Under the pieces are notes generated by a model. The model was not told where the DNA came from, made no database searches, and saw only the letters and a list, made by a program, of their open reading frames with translations. This document shows, piece by piece, positions 46,910 to 58,967 of a stretch of 64,000 bases of DNA. Source of the DNA: Metallyticus violacea (lineage: Eukaryota > Arthropoda > Insecta > Mantodea > Metallyticidae); contig CM060838.1 in assembly GCA_030762175.1 (NCBI GenBank), positions 21,868,501 to 21,932,500 on the forward strand. Direction: 5' to 3'. Position 1 is the first letter of the stretch; each line of letters starts with the position of its first letter. A program made the translations under genes and the position numbers.

Positions 46910-47617
46910 GCAGCTGCTTACAACTTGTAACGTCAAGTAACCTATGAAGTGTAGAATTACATTCTTCTTCTTCTTCTTCAGAGATGATGATGTACGGCTA
47001 AGGGAAGGAATGTCATAATCCATCCAGAGACAATAAGAAACTTTCAGTCACTCGAAGCTAACGACCACAGGTTCCGCTAAGTATGCAGGAACGTCCCGTT
47101 GCGGTTATGAGCAACATGTTTGATTGCAGCCAAGATAAATCAACACGCTCGCGAAAGGGACTCGCAAGGTACTCGGTGCGGAAGGTACTGTTAATACCGC
47201 CCACGGAAACCTCATTACATGCCGCATCTGACATCAGGAGACTGCGACCGCAGAGAGTTGAGGAAATTAGTGGACGCCACAGATGCCGACATTGAAGTAT
47301 GAGGTATTTCAACCTTATTCCCATGAAACACTGCTCACTTAACAGTAATTACAATAAATTACCATTATAAGTATAGGATCCATACCCGGTTTTCATGTGT
47401 ATTTACTTTCCTCCCACTGTGTGATCTATCTAGTTTTACATTCTTGATTGCCTTCTGGGCATTTTTCATTTAAAAATTGTAAATTTGTGTTAGAAATACA
47501 CTTTCTAATATAGATATGTGTATTGAATACATTGATAAGCTATTGTCTGAACTTCATTACAATGAAAACAGAGCAACAATAGCACCTCTCCTTTCAGTGG
47601 TAGTCTTTAGTGATTCA

Positions 47618-47670
<53 letters not shown>

Positions 47671-48202
47671 TTTTCCCCCATTCCTTGTCATGTTTTTCCC
47701 CTTTATATCTTCACTTCTCCTCTTAATTTCATCCACACTTTTATAGTTATTTGTATTTCTTCCATTGATTGCTCATAAAGTTTTTTTTTTTTTCTGAGGC
47801 TTTTACCTCTAATATCATTCTCATATCTTATACAGCAATTTATTTCATATCCCTCATTTTTCCTCAATTTTGTACTTTGATTCGTTGCACAGATTTTAAT
47901 TGTTTATTACTACAATCTTATTCTTTGATTTTTGTTCATATTTTTGCTCATTATTTCAAATGTTCAAAATGCCCAATTGCTTGAGAGCTTCATCGAACAA
48001 GGGCCAATATATTTCTGATTGAGCAAAGTGATGTAATCCATTCCTGCCTGAACTTGTTGCGGAGTAGAATGAACAGTTGTGGGGGGGGGGTGAGGGAGAA
48101 GGTTGAGGGGAAACCGTGACAGGGTTTATTAATATGGAGATCTCATTAGCAGGCTGAATTCAGTGTCATTTTGGAGGGAACTATTATTGAATATGGTGAT
48201 TT
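46910..48202. other. unassigned DNA with a GC-richer island
   Basis: 47040-47300 is clearly richer in G+C and CpG than its surroundings and is open on both strands (70 codons plus, 88 minus), with no recognised domain. (TTC)n lies at 46962-46979, (AT)n at 47621-47666, poly-T at 47780-47792 and poly-G at 48079-48088. Confidence 0.5.
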
Positions 48203-48501
48203 AACGTGCCAAGTTACCTTTCTCCTTCCAACCACCTCGAGAACATAAGACAGCGCTCTTAAATGGAAACGCAGAGGTAGCGTTTTCAACAATGATAGCG
48301 GGAGTAGCTGAAGAAATTTCAGTTTTGAATTATCTTAGGCAAACATTTATATCTGAAATTTGTAGAGCTGTAAATCGAAATGGAGAGCTCAATTTTACAA
48401 TTATGACCCAAAGCGTTGCTGCCTATCTAACCGCACCCGCAATAAATACGGATGGCAACGAACTAGTAACGATTTTTGCAGCCGCTCAGTTTAAACTTTA
48501 A
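48203..48501 (+). CDS. candidate 3'-terminal coding exon, unrecognised
   Basis: The frame is open from a TAA near 48202 to the TAA at 48499-48501. It is preceded by a pyrimidine-rich tract ending ccttccaaccacctcgag (a possible 3' splice site, AG at 48239-48240) and followed by aataaa at 48519-48524. With an exon starting at 48241, about 86 residues would be encoded. The translation is mixed and globular in feel (ISEICRAVNRNGELNF, VAAYLTAPAINTDGNELV). The first internal ATG is at 48292 (69 residues). I recognise no family. The tract-exon-stop-polyadenylation order is what a last exon shows, but it could arise by chance. Confidence 0.25.
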
Positions 48502-48727
48502 ATGTTTTATGCCGCTATAATAAATGTAAAATCGTTCTGAGTGAATAGTAAAGAATTTCGTCTGCAATATGTAGACATTCTGTTTTTTTTTTTTTCTGCG
48601 CAAAACGTAACTACTGTATTTCAACTATCCATCAAGAAGCTTAATTTACTTCTTACAATTAGATTTTATACTTAAGGGTTTCATCTTAAAGTCGTTACTT
48701 TCCATACATTTTTAAGAAGCTTTAGAC

Positions 48728-49170
48728 CCTAGGCGTTACTATGGCTAACCGAACTGTGGTAACGCTTGGGACTTGCATTCGACAGGTATCGGGTTCAAAT
48801 CCCAGCATTCTCACCTTGGGTTTTTCGTGAATTCCCTTGGTTGCTTAGACAAATGCTCGGATTGGTCTTTACTTCCCCTTTAATTTTCCACTCTGATATT
48901 TCATTCTGTTGGTTTTGTTGCAGGGTCGAAATTATCAGTCTGAGTGATGTGATAAGACTTGCACTTATGAAAACGATCTTACTGAGAGATTCCAACTTCG
49001 TCGGATGTTCTATCTGGAAAAAATGTTGAGAGACCCCTCGAAGTCCGCGCATCACAACCACCAAGTGTCTCCCTTATTTGACCCCTTCCCACGGGGACAT
49101 AGGTACAAACGGCCAGTCCTGAGCAAGGCTGCAGTTCCAAAGCAATCTCCTCCGCACCAAATAATCCAAT
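48728..49170 (+). mobile_element. SINE family C, copy (near full length)
   Basis: The head has ggctaaccgaactgtggtaa and box B tcgggttcaaatccc. Then come gggtttttcgtgaattccct, ttggttgcttagacaaatgc, ggttttgttgcagggtcgaa and the tail ataggtacaaacggccagtc. This parallels 19668-20180 block by block, with deletions in the middle. Confidence 0.8.
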
Positions 49171-49412
49171 CCAATATGATAGATTACTTTGGAGTGCTTA
49201 AAATTAACATTGTTGTTCCTTATCATAATAATCAGCATATTTTTGTATAGTTATTTTCAACACATTTGTTAATTTATCTACAACTTATAACTGTACAGTT
49301 TTATGTACAACATTTCGCTTTTCGGCCATAAAAACTACCGTTATAATCTCATTCAAGCTTTCCAATGTAAAAACATGATCTTCATAAATGAATAAATGTT
49401 CTTTGTCTGTTC

Positions 49413-49682
49413 CATATTTGCCTCGTAAACCCAAGATAGCGGGTTCAAACCCGGTCAGGATCAATGGATTTTTTCAGGCGTAAAAATCATAAGTATGTCT
49501 TCGTTCGAAAGGGAAGGTAGGTCCCGTGCGGTACATTTACGGCACGTAAAAGAACTTCAAGCCTGAAAGAGAGGCCTCTGAACAAAATTTGTCGGCCGTT
49601 TCACGTTCTGAATTGAATGGGACGCTGATGACCTGAGATGTTAAAAAGCGTCCGTTAGTAAATCAAATAAAAAAAAAAAATA
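49413..49682 (+). mobile_element. SINE family B, copy 6 (5'-truncated)
   Basis: It begins inside the head (catatttgcctcgtaaaccc), with box B gcgggttcaaacccggtcag, a body with a small gap (cttcgttcgaaagggaaggt) and the terminal stem ggacgct...agcgtcc. Its A-rich tail runs straight into the ACT microsatellite. Confidence 0.9.
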
Positions 49683-49683
49683 A

Positions 49684-49761
49684 ATACCACCACTACTACC
49701 ACTTCTACTTCTACTACTACTACTACTACTACCACTACTACCACTACTACCACTTCTACTT

Positions 49762-49847
<86 letters not shown>

Positions 49848-49848
49848 G
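49684..49848. repeat. (ACT)n microsatellite with CCACTACT/CTTCT variants
   Basis: About 55 trinucleotide units. The minus frame across it encodes only poly-Val/Glu and is not a gene. It starts where the SINE B tail ends. Confidence 0.95.
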
Positions 49849-49945
49849 TAAATAACATTGGTATAATATTAACTATATATATTCATAACTATGTTCTAAT
49901 TTGGAAGACGAAGCAATGTACAGAAACAGTTTTTGATTTCTAATC

Positions 49946-50243
49946 GTCGGTCCTGGTGGTGTAGTGGTTACCATACTTGCCTCCTAAACCCAAGGTCGCG
50001 GATTCGAACCCGGCCAGGACCGATGGATTTTTTCGGTGCGTAAAAACCCTAAGTATGGCTTCCTTCGGAAGGGAATTAAAGCCGTGTGTCCCGTGTCGTA
50101 CATTTACGGCACGAAAAAGAATCTCAAGCCTGAAAGAGAGGCCTCTGAGTCGGCCGTTTCACGTCCTGAGTTGAATCGGACGCTGATGACCTGAGATGTT
50201 AAAGAGCGACCTTAAATAAATCAACAACAACAAAAAAAAAAGA
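49946..50243 (+). mobile_element. SINE family B, copy 7 (full length, target duplication)
   Basis: GATTTCTAATC (49935-49945) and GATTTCTTATC (50244-50254) flank the element and differ at one base. The head gtcggtcctggtggtgtagt pairs with ggccaggaccg. Box B is gcggattcgaacccgg. The body is complete except for a short loss in the gagcaaaattt block. The terminal stem is ggacgct...agcgacc and the tail aaataaatcaacaacaacaa plus poly-A. With copy 7 of family A, it is one of the youngest insertions. Confidence 0.95.
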
Positions 50244-50254
50244 GATTTCTTATC

Positions 50255-51016
50255 TGTTATTCTGTCATTGTCGTTTTAGCCTTATTAACGCAATAAATTG
50301 TTGAAAAATGGAGTTCGCTGCACAGTGGACCGCCAGCAGAGGAGGGCACAGGCAGCAGTAGTTCATGTTGGCAGCAAGAGCTGTTAATCCCAACACACCT
50401 TTAACTATATAATCCTTATTGAAATACATACAATTGCCTTGGCTTGAGGGCTTGACAATTGAATTTCAACAGATGACTACTCGGCTTATGAGGAGCGCTT
50501 TGCCTTCCTTACTGTAATAGTTTATTGACAAAAAAGAACGCAATCGTTTTAGATTATTTCTATTTCTCGAGATTATAAAAAAGAACATTTAATTTCAAAA
50601 TTATATAATCATTTTGGTATCTTCTTTCAGTTCTCCTTTCCTTACAAACAAGAATGAAAGGTAGAAACAGAAGGGAAAGAGAAAGAACTCGGCAGTGTTT
50701 GTTGCAGCACATTGATCAGAGAGTAACAGTTGAGATAGGCGCTATCATGTCAGGTATAGTTTATAGAGCTTTATCTGTAGGGCTAGCAACATCTTTTCCT
50801 GGTGCAAGGAAATCCGGGGATCTGGCAATATATTTTTGATCTGCATAAACCCAGGCAGCGTAACGTGGCAGGAACGGTATCGATTCCCTCTGGTCTTTCC
50901 CGTAAATCTCTCCCCTTCCCGTTCCATAGTCCCACCAGCTGGCAGACCTGTTGCGAAACTTTGTAATTTACTTCTTGGAGCAGGAAAGGCGACCTGTGAT
51001 CCCTGGTCCGGCTTCC

Positions 51017-51056
<40 letters not shown>

Positions 51057-51748
51057 AGGAAGATGCTCGATCAAGGATATTGGGATCTTACATTGCTGCA
51101 GCGGAGTCCGTTGCATTTCCTATACTTATTACGTGGAAAACAAAGACCAGCTTCATTCGCAAGTTTTGGAACAATTCGGCCCCCTTCTATTTATAATTAT
51201 ATGTAATTTCTACTGTCGGAAATTGACCTTTAAAATATTTTCTTTGAATATAAGTATTTCATTCTGAAATAGTTTTACGCTCAGGCCTTTGGGCAATGTG
51301 TGAAATAAATTAAGAAGCATTAACTAGCCATATGTCGGTAATCGAACTCGATTCCATTTTTTTTTAGATACAATTGCATATATTTAACAAATAGAGAATA
51401 CGCTTAATATAGGTGGGATTAAAAAAATTTCGAGCTAACTAATTTTTCGAAAAACAAAAATGTTCAAAAACATCCAGGAAATACATTTATTACACAAAAT
51501 AATAGAGTACTAGAACATAATTTAAAAGACATTTATGCTACAAAAATTAGAGTAACAGTTAAAAAGCAATAAATTGGCACTATATTAATGCACATCACAA
51601 ACATGTATATGACAAAATCATTCTTGATTTAAACAAACTGCTAATTTATGTTAGCTATGATTCTTTAACTTTTACTAAACACACGCTATTTTAAATTATA
51701 CAATCATTAATGTTTTCCAGAGCTTTCATTATAAAACTTTTCCTCTAT
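50255..51748. other. unassigned DNA
   Basis: 50650-51015 is less AT-rich and open in one plus frame running into an (AT)n run (51019-51050). No domain is recognised. The rest is AT-rich. Confidence 0.5.
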
Positions 51749-51882
51749 TTTGAAAGCTTCAGAAGTGCTGGCATGACATCTTCTTTCATTTCTTCTTCGT
51801 TTTCTTCATCTGATGCATCCCGTTCTTGTATTATTTCTTGTACTATATCATATTCTGTAAAGAAGTTGAATTCATCAAGTCA
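51749..51882 (-). pseudogene. acidic C-terminal fragment, pogo/Tigger-like transposase
   Basis: The minus strand is open from a TGA near 51882 to a TAG at about 51749. It reads LDEFNFFTEYDIVQEI, then QERDASDEENEEEMKEDV. The layout T..DIV.E(V/I)...S.EE.EEE is what I associate with the acidic tail of pogo/Tigger-type (DDE, CENP-B-like) transposases. No DDE motifs remain on the upstream side. A ttctttacag string at about 51856-51865 would also serve as a 3' splice site, so a host terminal exon is the alternative. A minus-strand aataaa lies near 51485. Confidence 0.35.
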
Positions 51883-52082
51883 TTAAATCAGTAACTGTTT
51901 AAAATTGTTAGAATTCAGGGTTAATTATCTTCTTTGGAGTCGACGAAATAAAGATTTCGATTATCTAAATGTAAGAATCCAAAATTATAATTTAAATACA
52001 AATATTTAACGTTGATTTAATTAGGATTTTCAAAGGTTTTAGCTATCAATACCAAAATTAAACAAACCTCTAATGAACAAAC

Positions 52083-52129
<47 letters not shown>

Positions 52130-52697
52130 AATATATAATATAACATGGTTTAGATCTTGAGGCTGTTTTGGCACAAAGAAATCATATTATATTGGAATTT
52201 ATTCTTAAAATGTGTATTAAGTTATTATATTTAATTGGTCAAATTTTTATAAAAATAAAATAAAGGCCGAATCGAACATGGGACATACGTGAACAGTAGA
52301 TAGATTACATCGTAAAGGGTCTGGAAATAAGGAAAACTGTCTCTGTATCTACTTCCAAGGAAAATAACCTCCACGTCGTTTTCTGACGCCAATGGGGTTC
52401 AAAATATACGCGCACGCTATCCGCAACATTTTAAAGGTTTAAAATATACAAAACGGATTGTCTCGCTGAAAAATAAATTAAGTCACATCATAATTACCCT
52501 CCACTCGCAGTATGGCCTTTAAAATACATAAAACAAGCGATTTATGTTCACCTTTTGTCACATTTTACCATTTCTTTAATTTTGAAAATGTTTCCTGTTT
52601 CCTGTTGAATTATACAATAGAGTTATCACATGAAAGATTTTTACTGTTAAAACTACTAATTAAACAATATAATCTGTCATAGAATATTGACAGTATA
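51883..52697. other. AT-rich DNA with an (ATT)n run
   Basis: (ATT)n lies at about 52086-52124. No gene is recognised. Confidence 0.6.
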
Positions 52698-52819
52698 CCG
52701 GGTGTCCCATTTATCTTGTTCAACCCAAATATTTTTTTCTGTTGCTCCAAACTTATGTTTAAAACACTTTTTAATTTGAGGTATCAGAAAAATGTGAGCA
52801 AGATAAACGGGACACACTG
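52698..52819. mobile_element. 122-bp TA-flanked MITE
   Basis: The left end ccgggtgtcccatttatctt and the right end (reverse complement) cagtgtgtcccgtttatctt form inverted repeats of about 25 bp. They are flanked by TA at 52696-52697 and 52820-52821. The core of about 70 bp is non-coding. The size, TIRs and TA target fit a mariner-type MITE. Confidence 0.85.
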
Positions 52820-52821
52820 TA

Positions 52822-54207
52822 AATTACATTAATGTTATCAAGGAGGCATGTGATAAATACTGCTTCAAATTCTACCACAAGCATGCAATTACATTTTAAC
52901 CATTCCGGTGTTAGTGGCAGAAAATCCGGAAGTACTTATAAAGTGTTGAGACATCCACGGCACAAAAAAAAAAAAAAAATACAATTATACTCACATTTTC
53001 TATACAGTAGATAAAAATCATTCAAATGAAAAATAATTGTTTTAACTCTTTTTAAAATATTTTTCATATAAGTAAATATATACAAAATGTAAATATATTC
53101 TTGTATATATGTAGGTAATATATTATTTCTATGATAATATATACTTTAGAATTAAACTAATCGATAGAGTTAGATTAACTCAAATTTAGGGTCTATGGAT
53201 TGAATAACATGTAGGTATATGATATAACAGAAGTTGTCTAGATGATTTGAAATATTTCTTTGGACGTTTTCTAAAAATTAAAACTTATGATATTCAAAAT
53301 AAGCCCAATGCCTAACATATCAGATACATGTTTAACAGATTAAACAGGAATAAGACTGCATAGTCTAGGCATTGTTTTCCAGCATGTAGTAAATATACAA
53401 TTAATTCTTCCTATAAAATGTGAAAAAAAAATCAAACAAATTATTGCAAAAAAACTATGCCTGACAGAGAAATTATAATTAAATATTTTAATACAGAATA
53501 AAAAATACAATATAGTTACTATTCAGTTTTCTTTTGAAATATAAATTATGCTGATTAATGTTGTTCCATCCATTCATTCATCCACCCATCCATCTATCGT
53601 TTATTTGAGCATTTAAATTTTTGTATTATTGGGATTACGATAATATCTCATCGTTGTCTTCAAGAGTTGATTGATCTACTTTATTACGTACTTTATGTCA
53701 TTGTATAAATTAAATTCCTGACTTTAACTTGAATTAAGACTGAAGTGTAATAAATGACCTAGATCAATGACTAAAGACAGACAAGTTCTAAAGGCTAGTT
53801 ACAATACGAGTACTTCAGCTGTAGCAGCATGTCGTTCAGTTACAATACTTGATGACACGGTGGCAGGGGCTGCCGATAAGCTAAGGCTAATCGGGCTATA
53901 TTACATTCAGGTGAGAGGGTGGCGCAATACAAAAACCTGTGGTGAAACACTAGAGTGACAGTCTAGTATATTCTAATTTACTTAAAAAGTTATGTTCTCA
54001 ACCATGTCATGCAAGGAAATACTGAAACTACTTGTCTTCGTTTTCCACACATTTTATAGCTGCTTATGAAATTTCTAATTGCCCTTCATAATTCGCTTTG
54101 AGAAATTAAATTTATCTTTTGACGTGTTTTGAATAATATTACTACTTCCAAATCGAGCACTTAGTAATTTCTCTTCAATTTTTTCCCTAGTAGCCTGATT
54201 TTTTTAA
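52822..54207. other. AT-rich DNA without recognisable genes
   Basis: Poly-A lies at 52964-52979. A 63-codon plus frame at 53767-53958 contains a cag|gtgag string (about 53909) that could be a 5' splice site, but nothing else supports an exon. A (catc)n-like patch lies at 53565-53600. Confidence 0.5.
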
Positions 54208-54469
54208 ATGACGTTTATGCCTGCCTGTTTTTACTGCTGTGGCATCACAGGCGGTGGACACTGACGATACATAAAATGAAATGATATATTGGGAAAGAAT
54301 TTTTTTTAAGGAAGGAAACGTTCCAGACCTAAGTTTAGGGTACCTCCCCGGCATTTGACATTTATTAGGACTGAGGAAAACCTGGAAAAAATCTCAGTCA
54401 GGGAGGACGCTCCTGAAGAGATTTGAGCCCCAGGTCTCCCGCTCACGAATCCGCGCCTTAACGACCTCG
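54208..54469 (-). mobile_element. SINE family A, copy 8 (5' end lost)
   Basis: Minus strand: cgaggtcgttaaggcgcgga start (acceptor end missing), box B degraded (ggggctcaaatc), body markers all present, and a 3' end of degenerate caggcataaacgtc with a short A tail. Confidence 0.88.
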
Positions 54470-57400
54470 CAGTCCTAACACTGGAGCAGACCTAGTACAA
54501 ACATAAATATCATAAATAGTGCAACAGAATAATTAGAAGTAATATTTGTCCATGAGTATTCTTAGCTCAGTAGTTCTTTTACTGTTCAAACAACACTGAG
54601 TAGCACGAGATTCAAGGCCAACGTAGCATTTCAATGAACCTCGCCCGTCTTTCCAACCGTACTGTACTTTAGTGATGGCTTATTGGCAATACGACAACCG
54701 CCACCATGTCAGTTATAGGATAACTTGATGACTCGATAGTTGTTGAATGTGAAAAAGACCTTTCACATACAGATTCTATGTGACTTGCTGAATTATTGTG
54801 TTCTTCCAGCACACGATCTAAATGTAAATAGCCTTTGTTCATTAATTCATTAATTTCCTTGCTTCCTTCAACAGCGATTAAGTGACATTATTAACTTTTG
54901 TTCAACAAGAACAACAGAAATATCTCTTATCGGTGCGCCTCTAGGCGATAGAAGTTGACAGTATGTTTATCAAACGAAGGCACGATTATTCATGACATTT
55001 TCCAGTTCTTAAACGCTGTCAATAATTCGTAAAGTTGAAAAGTTAGATGGTAGAATGCAACACGGTAGGAAACAAATAAGCATGTACATACTGACGGTGA
55101 TAACTGTACTTTGCTGTCATTGGTCCATTCGTTTTGGTCAATAAAATAGTATTTGCTGTAAACTTAAAAAAAGTACTTTTTAATTTATTTATAACAGTTA
55201 TAATAGGTTTATAAAATTAACGACAAAAAGGAGAAAAATACAATAACCATGTTCTTCATTAGTTTTTATTTAATCTGTTCACAGAAACAGCGTTAACCGT
55301 TTTTAATAACTACTCGAAATTAAAATATTAACTTTTTTAATATTTTACTTTCATTGAAATAGATTTGAGGATGAAATTAATGCGTTGAAAAAAATGGAAA
55401 ATATTTAAAAAACATACAAAACTTATTGATGAAATGTTTGAAAACAGTTTAGATGGGAGCACAGAAATCAGTACCAAAAATGGAGAGGCGCAAAGTAGAA
55501 TATATGAAACAATTTTGCTATTAGGGCAGTGCTATCACACAGTAGCGGCTTAAACAAGAATATATGGTAAATGACTTGACATTAATCCAAGATCTTTATG
55601 CTTCTATAATGCTCTGTGAAAGTGTATATGCATCCTGTTCTATCGGTTTCCCATCAACATAGAATCGCGTTATTTTTAATGGAAATTGAGCAAAATATGA
55701 AAAGAGAAACGGATTAACAACTCAGCTAAACACAATGGGACGCCTTTAAAGTTGCGCATCACCAGGTTTTAGTGCTGATTGAATGCGTTTGTCAGGTGAA
55801 AGCGGGAGTACCTCTCGCCATAAGCCGGCATTTGCATTCCTCTGTGGCTGTTTGTTAACGGGTGGTTAAGCAAACATTTCGTGTACAGCAAAGCGGAAGG
55901 GTTCTTTCCATCACGTCCCTATATCAAAGATATCTCTTGAAACGAGCAGCGTTTTTTTCTCTCTGAACTGTTTCAGAGATAGGTCTTTCTAAGGATAATT
56001 TGATGTCTTTCAGAAATAATACTATCCTAATGCTTCTAATTATTTAACACCGAACTCTCGATTTTATTCCAGATAACTTGAAGCCACTGTAAGCTTTATA
56101 ATTACCACAGTGCCTACCGATAGCCCGAAGGACTTTGCTATTTCATACATTACTCTGGTTGTTACTGCGTTTTGCTTCAACACGAAATGAGAAGATACAG
56201 CATGCGTTTCCCATTTATTGGAAGAAAGAAACCATTTATAAAGGGTAGCCTTCCCTTGGGAATGCATGTTTTTACCCTACCTCCTCAGTTTCATTACTTT
56301 TGTTATCATGCTGTTGATCCTTAGCTCTTTGTAGATTAACAGCGAAGACATTGCAGATTGATGACTCTCTTTGGCTTTCATAGGTATACATTACGAATTT
56401 CACATTTGATTTTTGCAGGATCTGAACTATACCTACATTTAATTAAATAGTAGATGCTAATTAGATCACCTCTTGTTTGCATTATGTGTATGATGAACAA
56501 GACAGAAAGCAATGTTATTTACTTCTCATTGATCTGGGCTAAAGGCAACTTGAACAACGCACAGCCAATGTTTTTCATTTCATAAGATATAAACTTCCTT
56601 TTGATTATTTAAACACACAAATTAAAAAGGATGCTTAAGGAGTTGCTGAAATTATTAACTATTCTTTGGCACAAAAACATATTATTTCATTGTGAAAATA
56701 TTGTATATTTTCTTTATTGTATATAGAACTCTTATTGTCATACATTAATACTAGGGTGGTAAATAATTAAACGACAACTTTTAAACAACTCTTTTTTTCC
56801 TAATATGCTTTCCTATGAGATACTGCTTCTCAGGACATTAAGGTAAACATTTTGCCTTGGCAGACATACAAAATATTTACCATAATTTACTTTTACAAAA
56901 ATAAATTCAAAACTGCCTCCATTAGCTTCTACAAAAGATTACATTGTCCAAAAATGGATTGTCTATTGCATAAAAGAATGCAGCGTTGGCTTCAATGTTC
57001 TCTGCTGGTGAAACTATTAACTGAATTATCGTGAAAAAGACCATGTATTTGGTCTCACACAAAAAATACAGAGGAGAAAATGAGAAGATTAGAGGAGAGA
57101 TCGTACAGGACAACATCTGACAACCCACTTCCTTGGTAGTCGCTGATTTAAGTATATACAAACTATGTATGTTCGTTAGCTCACTTCAGGTATATCGCTT
57201 CATGTTAGCAAACAAGCACTACATTGGGTCAAGACGTGCTATAGTTTTGAGAAGTAATACACCTGATGATTGCATACACCATCTAGTGGTTTGAAAAAAA
57301 CCTTAGAAAATATGATGTTACAAATACAATGTTTCGATATCCCGTGAAAGCCCTCAATGTTTGTCGGTTTAGTATTTTTCCCTTCTGTATTAAATATTCA

Positions 57401-57501
57401 CATCTTAAAAAGTTATGAAAAAATAGCAAAGGTTCTCTCTTTCCCACCACGCGTTTCAAAGTCATACGAACTGCATTAAGGAGGTAAAACGAAAAACAGT
57501 T

Positions 57502-57537
<36 letters not shown>

Positions 57538-57772
57538 TATATATAATATATAAGAAAAATAAAAATAAAGCAACACTATCAACAATGTAACAAATTAACA
57601 GTAATTATGATAGCAGAAAAAGATAAAACACAAATTAAAAGTCACACTTGAGATCGCAAAAAATGGCATATATATTATGCCATTATATATGTGTGTCATT
57701 TATTTCCACAAATTACCATTAAGTTATTAAGTAGCTGTGCAACGAAACTTAAAGTTCACCTCTCTGTTTCAG
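54470..57772. other. AT-rich DNA without recognisable genes
   Basis: A 67-codon minus frame (56064-56267) contains YEIAKSFGLSVGTV, which resembles a helix-turn-helix, but it is too short to assign. (AT)n lies at 57504-57534. Confidence 0.5.
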
Positions 57773-58888
57773 ATGCTAGTGGGACAACTGGCGGACCAGA
57801 GTTCGATCTCCGGTCGGCAAATGTTGCCTGGATAAGATGTTTCTCGTTGTCCTGAAAAGGTGAGTAGCAGATAAGTAACTATGGATTGCAGATCCATTTG
57901 TATTATCTCATTATCTCGAAAGCCTTGGCAGATATTAAACTTCTACAAGAAAAATACAAACTTATGATGTTCTGCCTACATCAAACTTTCATCTAGTACT
58001 TATTTCCCAGTACATGATTGAGGACATTTTTAGAAATAGTTCTTCCAGAACTAAAATAAATGTTCTTGCTAATGTTTGTTAACTAGAAATGTATCTGCTA
58101 AACATCAAAACTTTTTTTTTAATCCAAAGACGACAGAAAAAAAACACGGACTTTCCTTGCTGCGGTATTTAGGTAGCTGCATCTAAAATCAATATAAGGA
58201 TGAGTGGATAGCTGGCTGAATGAAGAGAATTGTTAGGGTAATGCACCAATAAATAGTTCTAGTAGCGTAGATATTATAAACAAACAACTACACAAATGTG
58301 AGCATTCAGCAGTATCATACGTGTCTTGTTTATTCTTCTTCTGTTTTAGTTTGCAACATATAGAATTTCAAAGCCTCAAAAATGTATGTAACACTATAAC
58401 ATTAATTTTTTCTGACAAGAAAATATCGCCAATTTGCAAACTTAAGGTGCTGAGAATATGTTTATTAGAAATTGCAAATTAAGAGTAGAAATTAACAGAG
58501 AATATTTAAAAAAAAACGTATTATGCGCCATACCGAGTTGATATCAGACAAGTTTTAACTTTTGAGGTTTACTGGAGGAAAACTTCCAGAATATGCAATA
58601 CGGTAGAAGAAGAAAATTTCAAAATTCTAAGTCTAATTTTATGAAAAATAATAAGCATATAAAATATATTTGAATTTTGAATAACTATAAATAGTAATAA
58701 AATAGTAAAGAATTTAAAAAATAGAATTGGTGCAAACGTAATTCAGCAATAAATAATTGAAACTATTATAAAAAAATTAATTAATAAATTTGAAACTTTC
58801 AATCTTCAAATTTTTATAGCTATGTCTTTAAATATTTGGACTGTGAGTATTTAGTCTTTAAACTGTACAATTTGCAACTTTTGCTATA
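57773..58888. other. AT-rich DNA with a weak tRNA-like fragment at its left edge
   Basis: 57775-57825 holds ggcggaccagagttcgatct, a box B-like string with a paired ccggtcggc after it but no convincing box A. The rest is unremarkable. Confidence 0.4.
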
Positions 58889-58912
58889 ATAATAATAATA
58901 ATAATAATAATA

Positions 58913-58945
<33 letters not shown>

Positions 58946-58967
58946 GTTGTTGTTGTTGTTGTTGTTG
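58889..58967. repeat. compound (AAT)n-(ATT)n-(GTT)n microsatellite
   Basis: (AAT)n to about 58913, (ATT)n to 58944 and (GTT)n to 58966, abutting the 3' tail of SINE B copy 8. The AAT/ATT junction is itself palindromic. Confidence 0.95.

Noticed and set aside
49655..49858. Poly-Val/Glu minus-strand frame
   Set aside because: It is the translation of the (ACT)n microsatellite.
53767..53958. Possible exon with a cag|gtgag donor
   Set aside because: No acceptor, no recognisable protein and no supporting context; donor-like strings are common by chance.
56064..56267. Helix-turn-helix-like frame (YEIAKSFGLSVGTV)
   Set aside because: Too short and isolated; no transposase or DNA-binding family context nearby.
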